A DNA stretch of 64,000 nt from CAYRJD01 sp965205925. Lineage in GTDB: Bacteria; Actinomycetota; Acidimicrobiia; Acidimicrobiales; Poriferisodalaceae. The notes beneath the pieces were generated by a model. That model was not told the DNA's origin, searched no databases, and saw only the letters and a program-made list of their open reading frames with translations. Positions 8,614 through 17,282 of this stretch are shown here, in pieces. The stretch lies in the NCBI GenBank assembly GCA_965205925.1, contig OZ242183.1:620001-684000 (forward strand), written 5' to 3'. How positions within the stretch are numbered: the stretch's first letter is position 1; each line of letters begins with the position of its first letter. The position numbers and the translations under genes were made by a program.

Positions 8614-9395
8614 ACCTCGCGGGCCTGTACTTTCCGCCGATATCCGAACTGCTTGAGTGGCCGGCAATCCTCTTTGATGGCACCGTTTTCGAACTCAACA
8701 AGGTTGGGATCATCTATCTGTTTGCCTTGGTGGCACCGGTAGTCATCTTTGTGTGGGCGGCGCGGCGCTACAAGTCAGTCTCGGTCGCTGTGGCACCACG
8801 CGGTATGCAAACCGTGGCAGAAACCTCGGTGACATTCGTCCGCGAGAACGTGGTAATGCAGACCATCGGCCCTGACGGACTGCGCTACATGCCGTTTTTG
8901 TTGGCGCTGTTTTTCTTCGTGTTCTTCTCGAACATCACAGAGGTAATCCCCTTTATCCAGCTTCCCGCAAACTCCCGCATGGCCGCACCGGCATTCTTAG
9001 CGATTCTGGTTTGGCTGGTATTCAACGCCGTCGGCATTAAGAACCACGGCTTTTTTCGCTACCTCAAAAATGTCACCGTTCCGCCCGGCGTGCCAGTCCC
9101 ATTGCTGTTCTTAGTGGTACCGATCGAGTTCATTTCCACTTTCTTTGTGCGACCCTTTTCACTGGCCGTCCGACTCTTCGCCAACATGTTGGCAGGCCAC
9201 TTGTTGCTGGTTACATTCGCAGTGCTAACAGCAGCGTTGTGGGATACCAGCCTGCTTTTTTCAATCGTGTGGGCTCCGTTCCTGGTGCTCATAGGACTGA
9301 CGGGCTTCGAAATCTTGGTGGCGTTTCTGCAAGCGTTTATTTTCACAATTCTCACCGCCGTTTACATCGGTGGCGCTCTTCACCCTGAGCATTAA
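8610..9395 (+). CDS. atpB: F0F1 ATP synthase subunit a
   Basis: The 261-residue stator subunit forms the proton half-channels against the c-ring. The essential arginine is visible at about residue 188 in AVRLFANMLAGH, and the family C-terminus QAFIFTILTAVYIGGALH is present. Five to six membrane segments are apparent. The start is TTG at 8610: it has an AGGAG Shine-Dalgarno about 8 bp upstream, and no closer ATG exists. The TTG overlaps the previous gene's TGA (TTGA). Confidence 0.97.
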   Translation: MNLAGLYFPPISELLEWPAILFDGTVFELNKVGIIYLFALVAPVVIFVWAARRYKSVSVAVAPRGMQTVAETSVTFVRENVVMQTIGPDGLRYMPFLLALFFFVFFSNITEVIPFIQLPANSRMAAPAFLAILVWLVFNAVGIKNHGFFRYLKNVTVPPGVPVPLLFLVVPIEFISTFFVRPFSLAVRLFANMLAGHLLLVTFAVLTAALWDTSLLFSIVWAPFLVLIGLTGFEILVAFLQAFIFTILTAVYIGGALHPEH

Positions 9396-9461
9396 CAGTG
9401 CCCAGTCGTAAAGATCTACAAACAACCTCATTCACTATTTCGCTACAAATTGGAGAAACAA

Positions 9462-9716
9462 TTGCTTGACTTGCTCGCACAAGCCGACACTGCTGTTGAT
9501 GGCCTCAAGGCTGTTGGCGCCGGTCTGGGCTACGGCTTAGCCGCGATTGGCCCTGGTGTCGGCATCGGCCTAGTGGTCGGCAACGCCATCACAGCCATGG
9601 CTAGACAGCCTGAATCAGCAGGCATGGTTCGTACAACCATGTTCTTAGGCATCGCCTTTACCGAGGCGTTGGCGCTGATCGGGTTCGTGGTCTTCATCCT
9701 TCTGAACTTCGCTTAG
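9462..9716 (+). CDS. atpE: F0F1 ATP synthase subunit c
   Basis: The c-ring proteolipid, about 84 residues in two hydrophobic helices. Helix 1 has the glycine-rich GAGLGYGLAAIGPGVGIG, the polar loop is ARQPE, and helix 2 has the ion-carrying glutamate (about E68) in GIAFTEALALIG. The residue after the glutamate is Ala rather than Ser/Thr and no Na+-type Gln is seen in helix 1, so a proton-driven enzyme is inferred. I chose TTG at 9462 because a GGAG lies 6 bp upstream of it; TTG at 9450 would add MEKQ and put that GGAG inside the gene. Confidence 0.95.
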   Translation: MLDLLAQADTAVDGLKAVGAGLGYGLAAIGPGVGIGLVVGNAITAMARQPESAGMVRTTMFLGIAFTEALALIGFVVFILLNFA

Positions 9717-9726
9717 GGAGCAACCA

Positions 9727-10278
9727 GTGAACGCCATTACGGCAACTCTTTGGCGCCTTGCCGAAGACAGCGAGGGAGTAGCAGAGGCACCCAATCCCAT
9801 CATCCCTGCTTGGGATGAGGTGATCTGGGGATCGCTTGCTTTTCTGATCCTGCTCATTGTTATGTGGAAGTTCGCCTATCCAGCGATCCGTAAGGCAATG
9901 GAAGGGCGCACCGAGAAAATCCAAAACGACATCGATTCGGCCGAAGCTGCTAAGCGTGAAGCCGAAGAGTTACGAGCCCAATACGACGCCCGACTTGCAG
10001 AAGCCAATGCCGAGGCCAGCAGAATTATCGAAGAAGCGCGCACAGAAGCTGAGCGGGTTCGACAAGAGCGGTTGGCAGCAATCGAGCCTGAGATAGCGGA
10101 ACGCTTCTCACAGGCCGAGGCTGAGATGGCGGCTGCTCGCACTCGTGCGTTGGCCGAAGTGCGCGATGAGATCACTTCTCTTGCAGTAGGTGCCGCGGGT
10201 CAAGTGGTGATGGCAAACCTGGATGCACAAGCACATCAGCGTCTCATAGACGACTACATCAACCGGGTTGGTAGCTGA
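9727..10278 (+). CDS. atpF: F0F1 ATP synthase subunit b
   Basis: A 183-residue peripheral-stalk subunit: one N-terminal membrane helix (about 34-52, WGSLAFLILLIVMWKF) followed by a long charged Ala/Glu/Arg-rich coiled coil (about 60-170) that reaches the F1 head. Start GTG at 9727 with GGGAG upstream. It overlaps atpH by 11 bp but is a separate frame, unlike the b-delta fusion seen in mycobacteria. Confidence 0.96.
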   Translation: MNAITATLWRLAEDSEGVAEAPNPIIPAWDEVIWGSLAFLILLIVMWKFAYPAIRKAMEGRTEKIQNDIDSAEAAKREAEELRAQYDARLAEANAEASRIIEEARTEAERVRQERLAAIEPEIAERFSQAEAEMAAARTRALAEVRDEITSLAVGAAGQVVMANLDAQAHQRLIDDYINRVGS

Positions 10279-10810
10279 ACTAGTGGCAAGCAGAGTTGAG
10301 GGCTACGCATCGGCTTTGGTAGCGGCTGCCGCAGCCGAAGACCAGCTTGAGCGCGTAAGCAACGAATTGTTTGCGGTCGGCCAAGCCGCGGCTAGTAACG
10401 ACAGCCTGCGTGAAACGCTGGCAGACCGAACAATCCCCGCTTCTCGCCGTATTGCAATTTTGGAAGACCTACTGGCTGAAAAAGCGTCACCAATAACAAT
10501 GAACTTGGTGGCGTTGTTAGTGGGTGTGGGTCGCGGCAGCGAAATCGCCGAAATCGCCGAAGAAACGCTGGCTCAAGCGGCCGCATCTCGTGGCGAAGCG
10601 GTGGCTCAGGTACGTTCGGCAATACCACTGAACGACGAACAAGTTCAGCGCTTAACCGCTGCGCTGACTCGCGCAAGTGGGCGCGTGGTGAGCATTCAGG
10701 TGGTGGTGGATCCTGACGTGCTGGGCGGAATCACAACTCAAATAGGCGACACGGTTTTTGACGGATCCGTGCGAACTCGACTCGAAAACATAAAGGAGCG
10801 TCTGGCATGA
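10268..10810 (+). CDS. atpH: F0F1 ATP synthase subunit delta
   Basis: A 180-residue subunit that clamps the b stalk to the top of F1. The N-terminal helical domain begins RVEGYASALVAAA. The C-terminal part has the conserved VDPDVLGGITTQIGDTVFDGS and ends RLENIKERL, as in the family. The start is TTG at 10268, within the end of atpF; GTG at 10283 is an alternative. The stop overlaps the atpA ATG (ATGA). Confidence 0.95.
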   Translation: MVAELVASRVEGYASALVAAAAAEDQLERVSNELFAVGQAAASNDSLRETLADRTIPASRRIAILEDLLAEKASPITMNLVALLVGVGRGSEIAEIAEETLAQAAASRGEAVAQVRSAIPLNDEQVQRLTAALTRASGRVVSIQVVVDPDVLGGITTQIGDTVFDGSVRTRLENIKERLA

Positions 10811-12336
10811 CCGATCCAACGTCAACGCTGACATTTGATACCGCCGACATCACAGCGGCTATTAAGCAGAACCTGAAGGGCTTCGATCCTTCAATTGAGT
10901 CGGCCACCGTTGGTCGAATTCTGGAGGTGGGTGACGGAATCGCCCGCGTTTCGGGACTGCCAGGTGTTTCGGTAAACGAAGTGCTGGAGTTCGCCAGCGG
11001 CGATACCGGTCTAGCCCTAAACCTGGACGAAGACTCCATTGGTGTGGTGGTGCTAGGAAACGTCGAAGCGATTGAAGAGGGTCAGGCAGTAAGAGCCACC
11101 GGACGGATTCTGTCCATGCCATGTGGAGATGGCGTGTTAGGTCGAGTGCTGAACGCGCTAGGCGAACCGATCGACGGTCGTGGCTCGCTCACAGGTATTA
11201 AGCAACGCCGCATGGAGATCCAAGCTCCGGGCGTGATGGGCCGCCAACCCGTGCACGAACCACTGCAAACCGGCATCAAAGCCATCGACTCGATGACGCC
11301 GGTAGGTCGAGGTCAGCGTGAGCTGATCATCGGTGACCGCAAAACCGGCAAAACCGCTGTAGCGGTTGACACGATCTTGAATCAAGCTGGTCTTGGTGTG
11401 AAGTGCATCTATGTGGCGATTGGGCAAAAAGGCTCGACGGTGGCACAAGTGGTTAACACGCTGACCGAACGCGGCGCCATGGAGTACACGGCGGTGGTTG
11501 CCGCTCCTGCATCAGATCCGGCTCCGTTCAAATATCTAGCTCCATATGCAGGTTGTGCGATAGGTCAGCAATGGATGGAAGATGGCGAACATGCGCTGAT
11601 TGTCTATGACGATCTCTCAAAACAAGCCGAGGCGTATCGCCAAATGTCTCTACTGCTGCGTCGTCCACCAGGCCGTGAGGCATACCCGGGCGACGTGTTT
11701 TACCTGCACAGCCGTCTGCTAGAGCGCGCCGCGAAACTGAACGATGACCTGGGAGCGGGTTCGCTGACTGCGCTGCCGATCATTGAAACCAAAGCTGGCG
11801 ACGTGTCGGCGTACATCCCAACCAACGTGATTTCAATCACCGACGGGCAGATTTACTTACAAGACGACCTGTTCAAATCGGGTGTACGACCCGCCGTGGA
11901 CGTGGGCATATCGGTGTCGCGTGTTGGTTCGGCTGCACAAACTAAAGCGATGAAAAGCGTGGCAGGTACTTTGAAAATTGACTTGGCACAGTTCCGCGAC
12001 TTGGAAGCGTTTGCCACGTTCGGTTCCGAGCTAGATGCCGTATCTGCGGCCCAGCTTGGGCGTGGCTACCGACTGGTGGAGTTACTAAAGCAGGGTGTCA
12101 ACACGCCGATGCCGGTGGAAGAGCAAGTAATTGTGCTTTACGCAGGCACCAACGGGCTAGTTGATGAGATTCCAGCAGAGAGCGTGGTGCGCTACGAGGC
12201 AGAACTGCTGGAATGGATGCGTTCGCATCATGCTGGCCTGCTGGAAAGCATTCGCAGCTCCGGCGACATAGACGAAGCCAGTGTTGGAGAGGCAGTGAAA
12301 GCCTTCGGGGCGCAGTTTGTGTCCAACAGCGAATGA
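10807..12336 (+). CDS. atpA: F0F1 ATP synthase subunit alpha
   Basis: The 509-residue alpha subunit carries the non-catalytic nucleotide sites of F1. It has the Walker A GDRKTGKT at about residues 176-183, and the SVSRVGSAAQ segment with the arginine that reaches into the catalytic beta site. The N-terminal beta-barrel contains VGDGIARVSGL. Length is normal. It starts by ATGA overlap with atpH, and atpG follows after 6 bp. Confidence 0.98.
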   Translation: MTDPTSTLTFDTADITAAIKQNLKGFDPSIESATVGRILEVGDGIARVSGLPGVSVNEVLEFASGDTGLALNLDEDSIGVVVLGNVEAIEEGQAVRATGRILSMPCGDGVLGRVLNALGEPIDGRGSLTGIKQRRMEIQAPGVMGRQPVHEPLQTGIKAIDSMTPVGRGQRELIIGDRKTGKTAVAVDTILNQAGLGVKCIYVAIGQKGSTVAQVVNTLTERGAMEYTAVVAAPASDPAPFKYLAPYAGCAIGQQWMEDGEHALIVYDDLSKQAEAYRQMSLLLRRPPGREAYPGDVFYLHSRLLERAAKLNDDLGAGSLTALPIIETKAGDVSAYIPTNVISITDGQIYLQDDLFKSGVRPAVDVGISVSRVGSAAQTKAMKSVAGTLKIDLAQFRDLEAFATFGSELDAVSAAQLGRGYRLVELLKQGVNTPMPVEEQVIVLYAGTNGLVDEIPAESVVRYEAELLEWMRSHHAGLLESIRSSGDIDEASVGEAVKAFGAQFVSNSE

Positions 12337-12342
12337 TGCAAC

Positions 12343-13362
12343 ATGGCTAGCGGTCAGGAACGGATTCTTCGACGCCGCATAAAGTCGATTGACGCCACCA
12401 AGAAGATCACCCGCGCAATGGAGCTAATAGCTGGATCGCGCATAGTTCGGGCAATGGCGCGCGTGCAAGCAGCTAAGCCCTACAGCGAAAAAGTGACTTC
12501 GGTCATCGCCAATTTGGCCAGCAGTGGAGCCGGGTTAGACCATCCGTTGTTGCGCAAGCCCGACCAGGCTGACCAGAGCAGTACAGGCACAGGTGAAGCT
12601 GTCGCGAACAGCACCGCCTATGTGGTGATCGCGGCCGATCGTGGTCTTTGCGGTGGCTACAACACCAACGTGTTGCGAACCGTTGAACGAGCCGTGGCGG
12701 CAGATACCGAAGTGGGTCGCGGCTATCAACTTGTGTTGGTCGGCCGCAAGGCGCAAGGATATTTTCGCTTTCGCGGACACGAGATAAGCACTAGCTTTGA
12801 AGGCTTCAGTGATCAGCCTTCATACGAGGATGCCAAGCGAATTGCTGGCGCTGTTAGCGAACTGTTCGAAAGCGGTCAGTGCCAGCAGGTGATGTTGGCA
12901 TACACACAGTTCGTCAGCATTGGGACTCAAGAGATTGCCCTGAAGCAGTTCATGCCGCTTGACACCGCAGAGTTTTCCGAAGATGGTCCAGACGCAGCCG
13001 ACGAAACCGGAGCAGCCAGCGGTGAAAACGCAGCTGGAGGTGGTTATGAGTTTGAGCCAGAGCCAGCCGTCATCGCCGAACGCTTGCTACCGCGTTATGC
13101 CGAAGCTCGTTTGTATTCCGCGCTGCTAGAGGCGGCTGCCTCTGAACATGCAGCTCGCCAACGAGCAATGAAGGCCGCTACCGACAACGCGGAAGATCTA
13201 AAGACAAACCTCACTCGCGTAATGAACCGTGCCCGCCAAGACGCCATCACCACCGAAATTATGGAGATAGTCAGCGGTGCTGAAGCGCTGTCGAAAGACG
13301 CGGGGGTGGTTGACCTGTTGTCGGACACCATCGAAGCTCGCGCGGTCAACCTGTTCGGTTAG
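12343..13362 (+). CDS. atpG: F0F1 ATP synthase subunit gamma
   Basis: The rotor shaft of F1. The N-terminal helix RRIKSIDATKKITRAMELIA and the C-terminal helix with ARQDAITTEIMEIVSGAEAL are typical and would form the coiled coil. At 339 residues it is longer than usual (about 290-300). The excess includes an acidic Gly/Ala/Glu-rich loop (about 212-233) just before YEFEPEP, at a surface position. Family knowledge: actinobacterial gamma subunits often carry loop insertions. Start ATG at 12343, 6 bp after atpA. Confidence 0.96.
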   Translation: MASGQERILRRRIKSIDATKKITRAMELIAGSRIVRAMARVQAAKPYSEKVTSVIANLASSGAGLDHPLLRKPDQADQSSTGTGEAVANSTAYVVIAADRGLCGGYNTNVLRTVERAVAADTEVGRGYQLVLVGRKAQGYFRFRGHEISTSFEGFSDQPSYEDAKRIAGAVSELFESGQCQQVMLAYTQFVSIGTQEIALKQFMPLDTAEFSEDGPDAADETGAASGENAAGGGYEFEPEPAVIAERLLPRYAEARLYSALLEAAASEHAARQRAMKAATDNAEDLKTNLTRVMNRARQDAITTEIMEIVSGAEALSKDAGVVDLLSDTIEARAVNLFG

Positions 13363-13398
13363 CACCTAGCCAAGAAAACCCAAGAATCTGTAACCAGA

Positions 13399-13430
13399 AA
13401 ACACTCAAGAAACACTCAAGAAACACCCAG
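13399..13430 (+). repeat. 11-bp tandem repeat upstream of atpD
   Basis: Two exact copies of the 11-mer AAACACTCAAG (13399-13409 and 13410-13420) and a third degenerate copy (13421-13430) fill the 86-bp atpG-atpD gap. They end about 18 bp before the atpD ATG. The period is one helical turn. No function is known; it may only be a slippage product in the longest gap of the F1 genes. Confidence 0.7.
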
Positions 13431-13448
13431 AGAACAAGGACACAAGAC

Positions 13449-14906
13449 ATGACTATGACTACCGATACCACCTCTAGCGGCACCACCGATCAGGCAGAGC
13501 TGAAGCCAGGCCGTGTCGTAGCGATCGCAGGGCCGGTTATTGACGTGGAGTTTCCACCCGGACACATCCCAGAGATCAACACCGCTTTGGAAATGACCGT
13601 TGAGTTGGACGGCAAGCCAGTTTTGATCACCGGTGAGGTGGCTCAGCAGATCGGCGAAAGTCGTGTGCGGGTGGTATCGATGAAAGCCACCGACGGGCTC
13701 ACACGCGGAATGCCTGTGGTCAACACAGGCACCGGCATAACCGTGCCAGTAGGAGACGGAGTGCTGGGGCACATCTTCAATGTGTTAGGCGAACCACTTG
13801 ACGCCGACTCGGTTGAAAACATTGCCGACCGCTGGGAAATCCACCGCCCAGCGCCGTTATTTGAAACACTCGAACCTAGAGCTGTGATGTTCGAGTCTGG
13901 CATCAAGGTGATCGATCTGCTTGAGCCCTATGTAGAGGGCGGCAAGATCGGGCTGTTTGGTGGTGCAGGTGTGGGCAAGACGGTTTTGATTACCGAGATG
14001 ATTAACCGAGTGGCCAGCCAACATGGTGGTGTTTCTGTGTTTGCAGGTGTGGGAGAACGGACGCGTGAAGGCACCGACCTCTATTTGGAGATGGAAGAGT
14101 CCGGTGTGCTTGAGAAAACCGCTCTGGTGTTTGGTCAGATGGATGAGCCGCCAGGTGTTCGTCTGCGAGTGGCGCTGTCTGCACTGACCATGGCGGAATA
14201 TTTCCGTGATGTGCAAGGCCAAGAGGTGTTGTTGTTTGTGGACAACATCTTCCGTTTTGTGCAGGCTGGTTCCGAGGTGTCGACGCTGCTAGGGCGCATG
14301 CCTTCGGCGGTGGGTTACCAACCGAACCTGGCTGATGAGATGGGCGAGCTGCAAGAACGCATCACGTCAACCTCTGGCCACTCCATTACCTCACTGCAAG
14401 CGGTGTATGTGCCAGCGGACGACTACACCGATCCAGCTCCATTCACCACGTTTACTCACCTTGACGCTACGACCGAGTTGAGTCGTCAGATCGCTTCGTT
14501 GGGTATTTACCCAGCGGTGGATCCGTTGGCATCAACGTCAACGATCCTCAGCCCAGAAGTGGTGGGCGATCGTCACTACAACGCAGCACGGCGAGTGCAA
14601 GAGATATTGCAGCGCTACAAGGAGCTGCAAGACATCATTGCCATTTTGGGACTAGACGAACTGTCCGAAGAAGACCGTGTCACCGTCAACCGGGCTCGTA
14701 AAATTCAACGGTTCCTCAGCCAGCCATTCTTCGTGGCCGAGGTATTCACCGGCTTACCGGGCGTGTTTGTGCCGATAGCAGAAACCATCGAATCGTTTGA
14801 GATGTTATGCAACGGCGATCTTGACGACCTGCCAGAGCAGGCATTCTTGAACGTTGGTAATGCCGAGGCCGCCCAAGCCAAAGCTCGCGAGCTGGCACAG
14901 TCCTAG
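13449..14906 (+). CDS. atpD: F0F1 ATP synthase subunit beta
   Basis: The catalytic F1 subunit, 485 residues. Walker A GGAGVGKT lies at about 171-178, followed by GVGERTREG with the catalytic Glu, LLFVDNIFRF (Walker B) and the DELSEEDRVTVNRARKI segment. A Thr/Ser-rich leader (about residues 1-17) precedes the first strand. ATG at 13449 follows an AAGGAC Shine-Dalgarno-like run. It is separated from atpG by 86 bp containing a short tandem repeat. Confidence 0.98.
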   Translation: MTMTTDTTSSGTTDQAELKPGRVVAIAGPVIDVEFPPGHIPEINTALEMTVELDGKPVLITGEVAQQIGESRVRVVSMKATDGLTRGMPVVNTGTGITVPVGDGVLGHIFNVLGEPLDADSVENIADRWEIHRPAPLFETLEPRAVMFESGIKVIDLLEPYVEGGKIGLFGGAGVGKTVLITEMINRVASQHGGVSVFAGVGERTREGTDLYLEMEESGVLEKTALVFGQMDEPPGVRLRVALSALTMAEYFRDVQGQEVLLFVDNIFRFVQAGSEVSTLLGRMPSAVGYQPNLADEMGELQERITSTSGHSITSLQAVYVPADDYTDPAPFTTFTHLDATTELSRQIASLGIYPAVDPLASTSTILSPEVVGDRHYNAARRVQEILQRYKELQDIIAILGLDELSEEDRVTVNRARKIQRFLSQPFFVAEVFTGLPGVFVPIAETIESFEMLCNGDLDDLPEQAFLNVGNAEAAQAKARELAQS

Positions 14907-14957
14907 TCAGGCACAACGGACGTTTAAGAAGAAATCCGTGAAAGCAAAATACGCATA

Positions 14958-15353
14958 ATGCAAGTTGAGTTGGTGTCACCAGAAGCCGTGCAGTTCAGCG
15001 GCGAATGCAGTCAGGTGGTGACCCGCACCGTTGACGGCGACATTGCGTTTTTGGATCAGCACGCAGCGTTTATCGGAGCGCTTGATATTGGTGAGACTCA
15101 GCTATGGGCTGCTGACGGGGTCATAACGCTGGCGATCAACCGCGGATTTGTTGAGGTGAGCAACAACGTAGTGACGATTTTGAGCGATGAAGCGCTCAGC
15201 GCTGAAGAGGTGGATACCGCTGCGGCTCAGGAAGACTTAGCAAAAGCCGAAGCAGCGTTGAGCGCTAGCGACCTTTCTGCCGAAGATGAAGAGGCGCTAA
15301 CTGCAGATCATAAGTGGGCGAAAATTCGTTTAGCGGTCGCAGAACGCAAATAG
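14958..15353 (+). CDS. atpC: F0F1 ATP synthase subunit epsilon
   Basis: A 131-residue subunit with the N-terminal beta-sandwich (MQVELVSPEAVQFSGE, then DGDIAFLDQHAAFIGAL) that binds gamma and the c-ring. The acidic C-terminal helical part (about 80-131) can restrain ATP hydrolysis in many bacteria. It closes the atp operon and ends only 8 bp from the convergent hisI stop, with no room for a hairpin terminator between them. Confidence 0.95.
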   Translation: MQVELVSPEAVQFSGECSQVVTRTVDGDIAFLDQHAAFIGALDIGETQLWAADGVITLAINRGFVEVSNNVVTILSDEALSAEEVDTAAAQEDLAKAEAALSASDLSAEDEEALTADHKWAKIRLAVAERK

Positions 15354-15361
15354 CGCCATAT

Positions 15362-15778
15362 CTAAACCCAGTTGAGCCCAGTCGAGTCAAGACTGCGGTA
15401 ATAGCAACTGACACGAGCGTTGTCCTCAGCGTCGTTGGTATGGCATGCACCACCCCCATCTCGCCGCACCAGATAAAGCAAAGAGTTCTGCTCGCAGTTC
15501 ACCCTCACGTCAATCAGCGTCAGTGAGTTGCCCGAAGTAGCTCCCTTGTGCCAGATCTCGCTGCGTGAAGTGGAATACAGCACTGCACTGCGACGGCGAA
15601 GTGACAGATCTAGCGCCTCAGCATTCGCGTAACCAACGAACAACACTTCGTTGGTGTCAACATCTTGTAAAACCGTCGGCACCACATGATGACCATCAGC
15701 TCCGATCTGCGCCAGTTTGGTGAAGTCAATCTGAGCTTGCAGGCCTTCTTCTAGATCTGTTTCAGTAGCTGGAGTCAT
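15362..15778 (-). CDS. hisI: Phosphoribosyl-AMP cyclohydrolase, divergent HisI
   Basis: A 138-residue HisI-family protein for the third step of histidine synthesis (ring opening of phosphoribosyl-AMP). RSEIWHKGATSGN and GGACHT are clear family motifs. The usual metal-binding DCDxDALL reads NCEQNSLL, so the three aspartates become Asn, Glu and Asn. The two C-terminal cysteines are 13 residues apart in CHT...SCYYR instead of the usual 7. The zinc cysteines remain. This may be a sequence subfamily with altered metal binding rather than a dead enzyme. No other his genes are nearby. It is convergent with atpC. Confidence 0.85.
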   Translation of the reverse strand: MTPATETDLEEGLQAQIDFTKLAQIGADGHHVVPTVLQDVDTNEVLFVGYANAEALDLSLRRRSAVLYSTSRSEIWHKGATSGNSLTLIDVRVNCEQNSLLYLVRRDGGGACHTNDAEDNARVSCYYRSLDSTGLNWV

Positions 15779-15805
15779 GATGAGAGCGAGTGTACGAACG
15801 GCTAG

Positions 15806-16255
15806 CTAAACCGCTGTGAAGCACCAGCTGTAACTAGTCGGTGGCGAGATGGTGTCAACAATTGAAGTCGCGACCACCTCAACGCAAGTACGACCTGGCT
15901 GCACCGTTTCGATCACCTTGCCAGCGCCAGGTGTGAAGAAGTATTCGTTCAGCTCACGTGTCCCTGAGGTGAGCTGACTGTCAGGGATCGGCACCCCCTC
16001 AATGGTGATGGCCACCACCCAACCTTGTGCCACCTGAGCTCCGATTGGGCCTTGGCGAGGAGCTTGCGCGCTCGGCGTTGGTACCACCGCTAGCACCGCA
16101 CTTGGATACGGCGATGATGAGGATGATGTGCCACGCGACGAAATAATCAGCAGTACGACTACAACGATCCCGACCAACGTTGCGGTAGTGACTGTGATTG
16201 ACACCCCGCGCCGAAGCGACCAATGCGGTCTAGCCAACGGTTGCGGTTGCTCCAC
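15806..16255 (-). CDS. Membrane-anchored extracytoplasmic protein of unknown function
   Basis: A 149-residue protein with an N-terminal cytoplasmic stretch, one membrane helix (about 18-38, rich in Val and Ile), a Ser run, a Pro/Ala linker and then a compact domain of about 85 residues. That domain has two cysteines (RTCVEV and YSWCFT) that could form a disulfide outside the membrane. I do not recognise the family. It begins inside the 3' end of mnmA (26-bp overlap), so it is probably the last gene of the cysteine desulfurase-mnmA transcript. Confidence 0.65.
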   Translation of the reverse strand: MEQPQPLARPHWSLRRGVSITVTTATLVGIVVVVLLIISSRGTSSSSSPYPSAVLAVVPTPSAQAPRQGPIGAQVAQGWVVAITIEGVPIPDSQLTSGTRELNEYFFTPGAGKVIETVQPGRTCVEVVATSIVDTISPPTSYSWCFTAV

Positions 16256-17282
16256 CGAGTACTACCACGTTGCTGGTTGACGTTTTGCTTGCTGCTTCGT
16301 AAAACACCACTGCTTGACCTGGTGCTACTCGCTCTTGCGGTGAGTCCCAACGCAACTGACCCTCACCGTCCAGGCTGGCGCGCCACGCTGAACCATGGGC
16401 ACTGGTCTGCGCAAGAACGTCACCCACGAACGGTTCACCGCAGACCCAACGATGATCGGTCAGAGCTACAAGATCGCTAGTTAGCTCATTCTTATGTCCC
16501 ACCACTATCTGTCTTAGTGGTACATCAACGCTTATGGCGTAGCGCCGCTGCGCGTCGCCACCCAGGTTGAGACCTTTGCGTTGGCCGATAGTCACCAGCT
16601 CAACCGCAGGTACCGTGCCAACCATCTCTCCAGATGAGCTAACCAGTTCACCGGCGTGAAGCTCCATTCGATTAGCTAGAAAGCTTTCTCTGCCCTGAGC
16701 AGAAGTGATGAAGCAAACATCTTGGCTGTCGGGCTTGTCAGCGGTACGTAACCCCAGCATGTTGGCGCGCTCGCGAACCTGAGATTTCGTCAGTGACCCG
16801 ACCGGGAACTCAAACCAAGCCAGATCATCAGTGCTAAGCATGTAAAGCACGTAGGACTGATCCTTGTCTGCGTCAATGCCACGCAGCAAGCGTTGGTTGA
16901 CGACGCGCACGTGGTGGCCGGTAACTAGCCGATCAAAACCTAACTGGCGTGCGCGACTGGCGAGCAAGTCAAATTTCACATAACGGTTGCAAGCAATACA
17001 TGGGTTAGGTGTGAGCCCTACAGCGTGCGCTGCAACGTAAGGATCAACTACCTGAGATGTGAACTCGTCGCCATAGTTAAAAACAAAGTGATCAATGCCG
17101 AGCTGCTGGCAAACCCGGCGAGCGTCGTCTACATCTGACACCGCGCAACAACCCTTGTCTTGTAGTCCGCCCCAAAGCTTCAGCGTTACGCCAGTTACCT
17201 CCTGGCCCGCTTCTAAGCACATGGCAGCAGCTACCGAACTGTCAACTCCACCAGACATCGCCACCATCGTTCGCGTGCTCAT
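16230..17282 (-). CDS. mnmA: tRNA-specific 2-thiouridylase MnmA
   Basis: MnmA puts sulfur on U34 of Lys, Glu and Gln tRNAs using ATP and a persulfide donor. The PP-loop SGGVDSS is at residues 10-16. The catalytic cysteines sit in NPCIACN and DSQDVCFI. The TIGQRKGLNLGG segment and the C-terminal beta-barrel are present. Length (350) is typical. The ATG overlaps the end of the upstream cysteine desulfurase gene by 4 bp, which suggests a dedicated sulfur donor-acceptor pair. Confidence 0.96.
   Translation of the reverse strand: MSTRTMVAMSGGVDSSVAAAMCLEAGQEVTGVTLKLWGGLQDKGCCAVSDVDDARRVCQQLGIDHFVFNYGDEFTSQVVDPYVAAHAVGLTPNPCIACNRYVKFDLLASRARQLGFDRLVTGHHVRVVNQRLLRGIDADKDQSYVLYMLSTDDLAWFEFPVGSLTKSQVRERANMLGLRTADKPDSQDVCFITSAQGRESFLANRMELHAGELVSSSGEMVGTVPAVELVTIGQRKGLNLGGDAQRRYAISVDVPLRQIVVGHKNELTSDLVALTDHRWVCGEPFVGDVLAQTSAHGSAWRASLDGEGQLRWDSPQERVAPGQAVVFYEAASKTSTSNVVVLGGATATVG

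Noticed and set aside
13399..13420. ACTCAAG heptamers as a HspR (HAIR) operator
   Set aside because: HAIR needs CTTGAGT-N7-ACTCAAG in inverted orientation; here the heptamers are direct repeats 4 bp apart.
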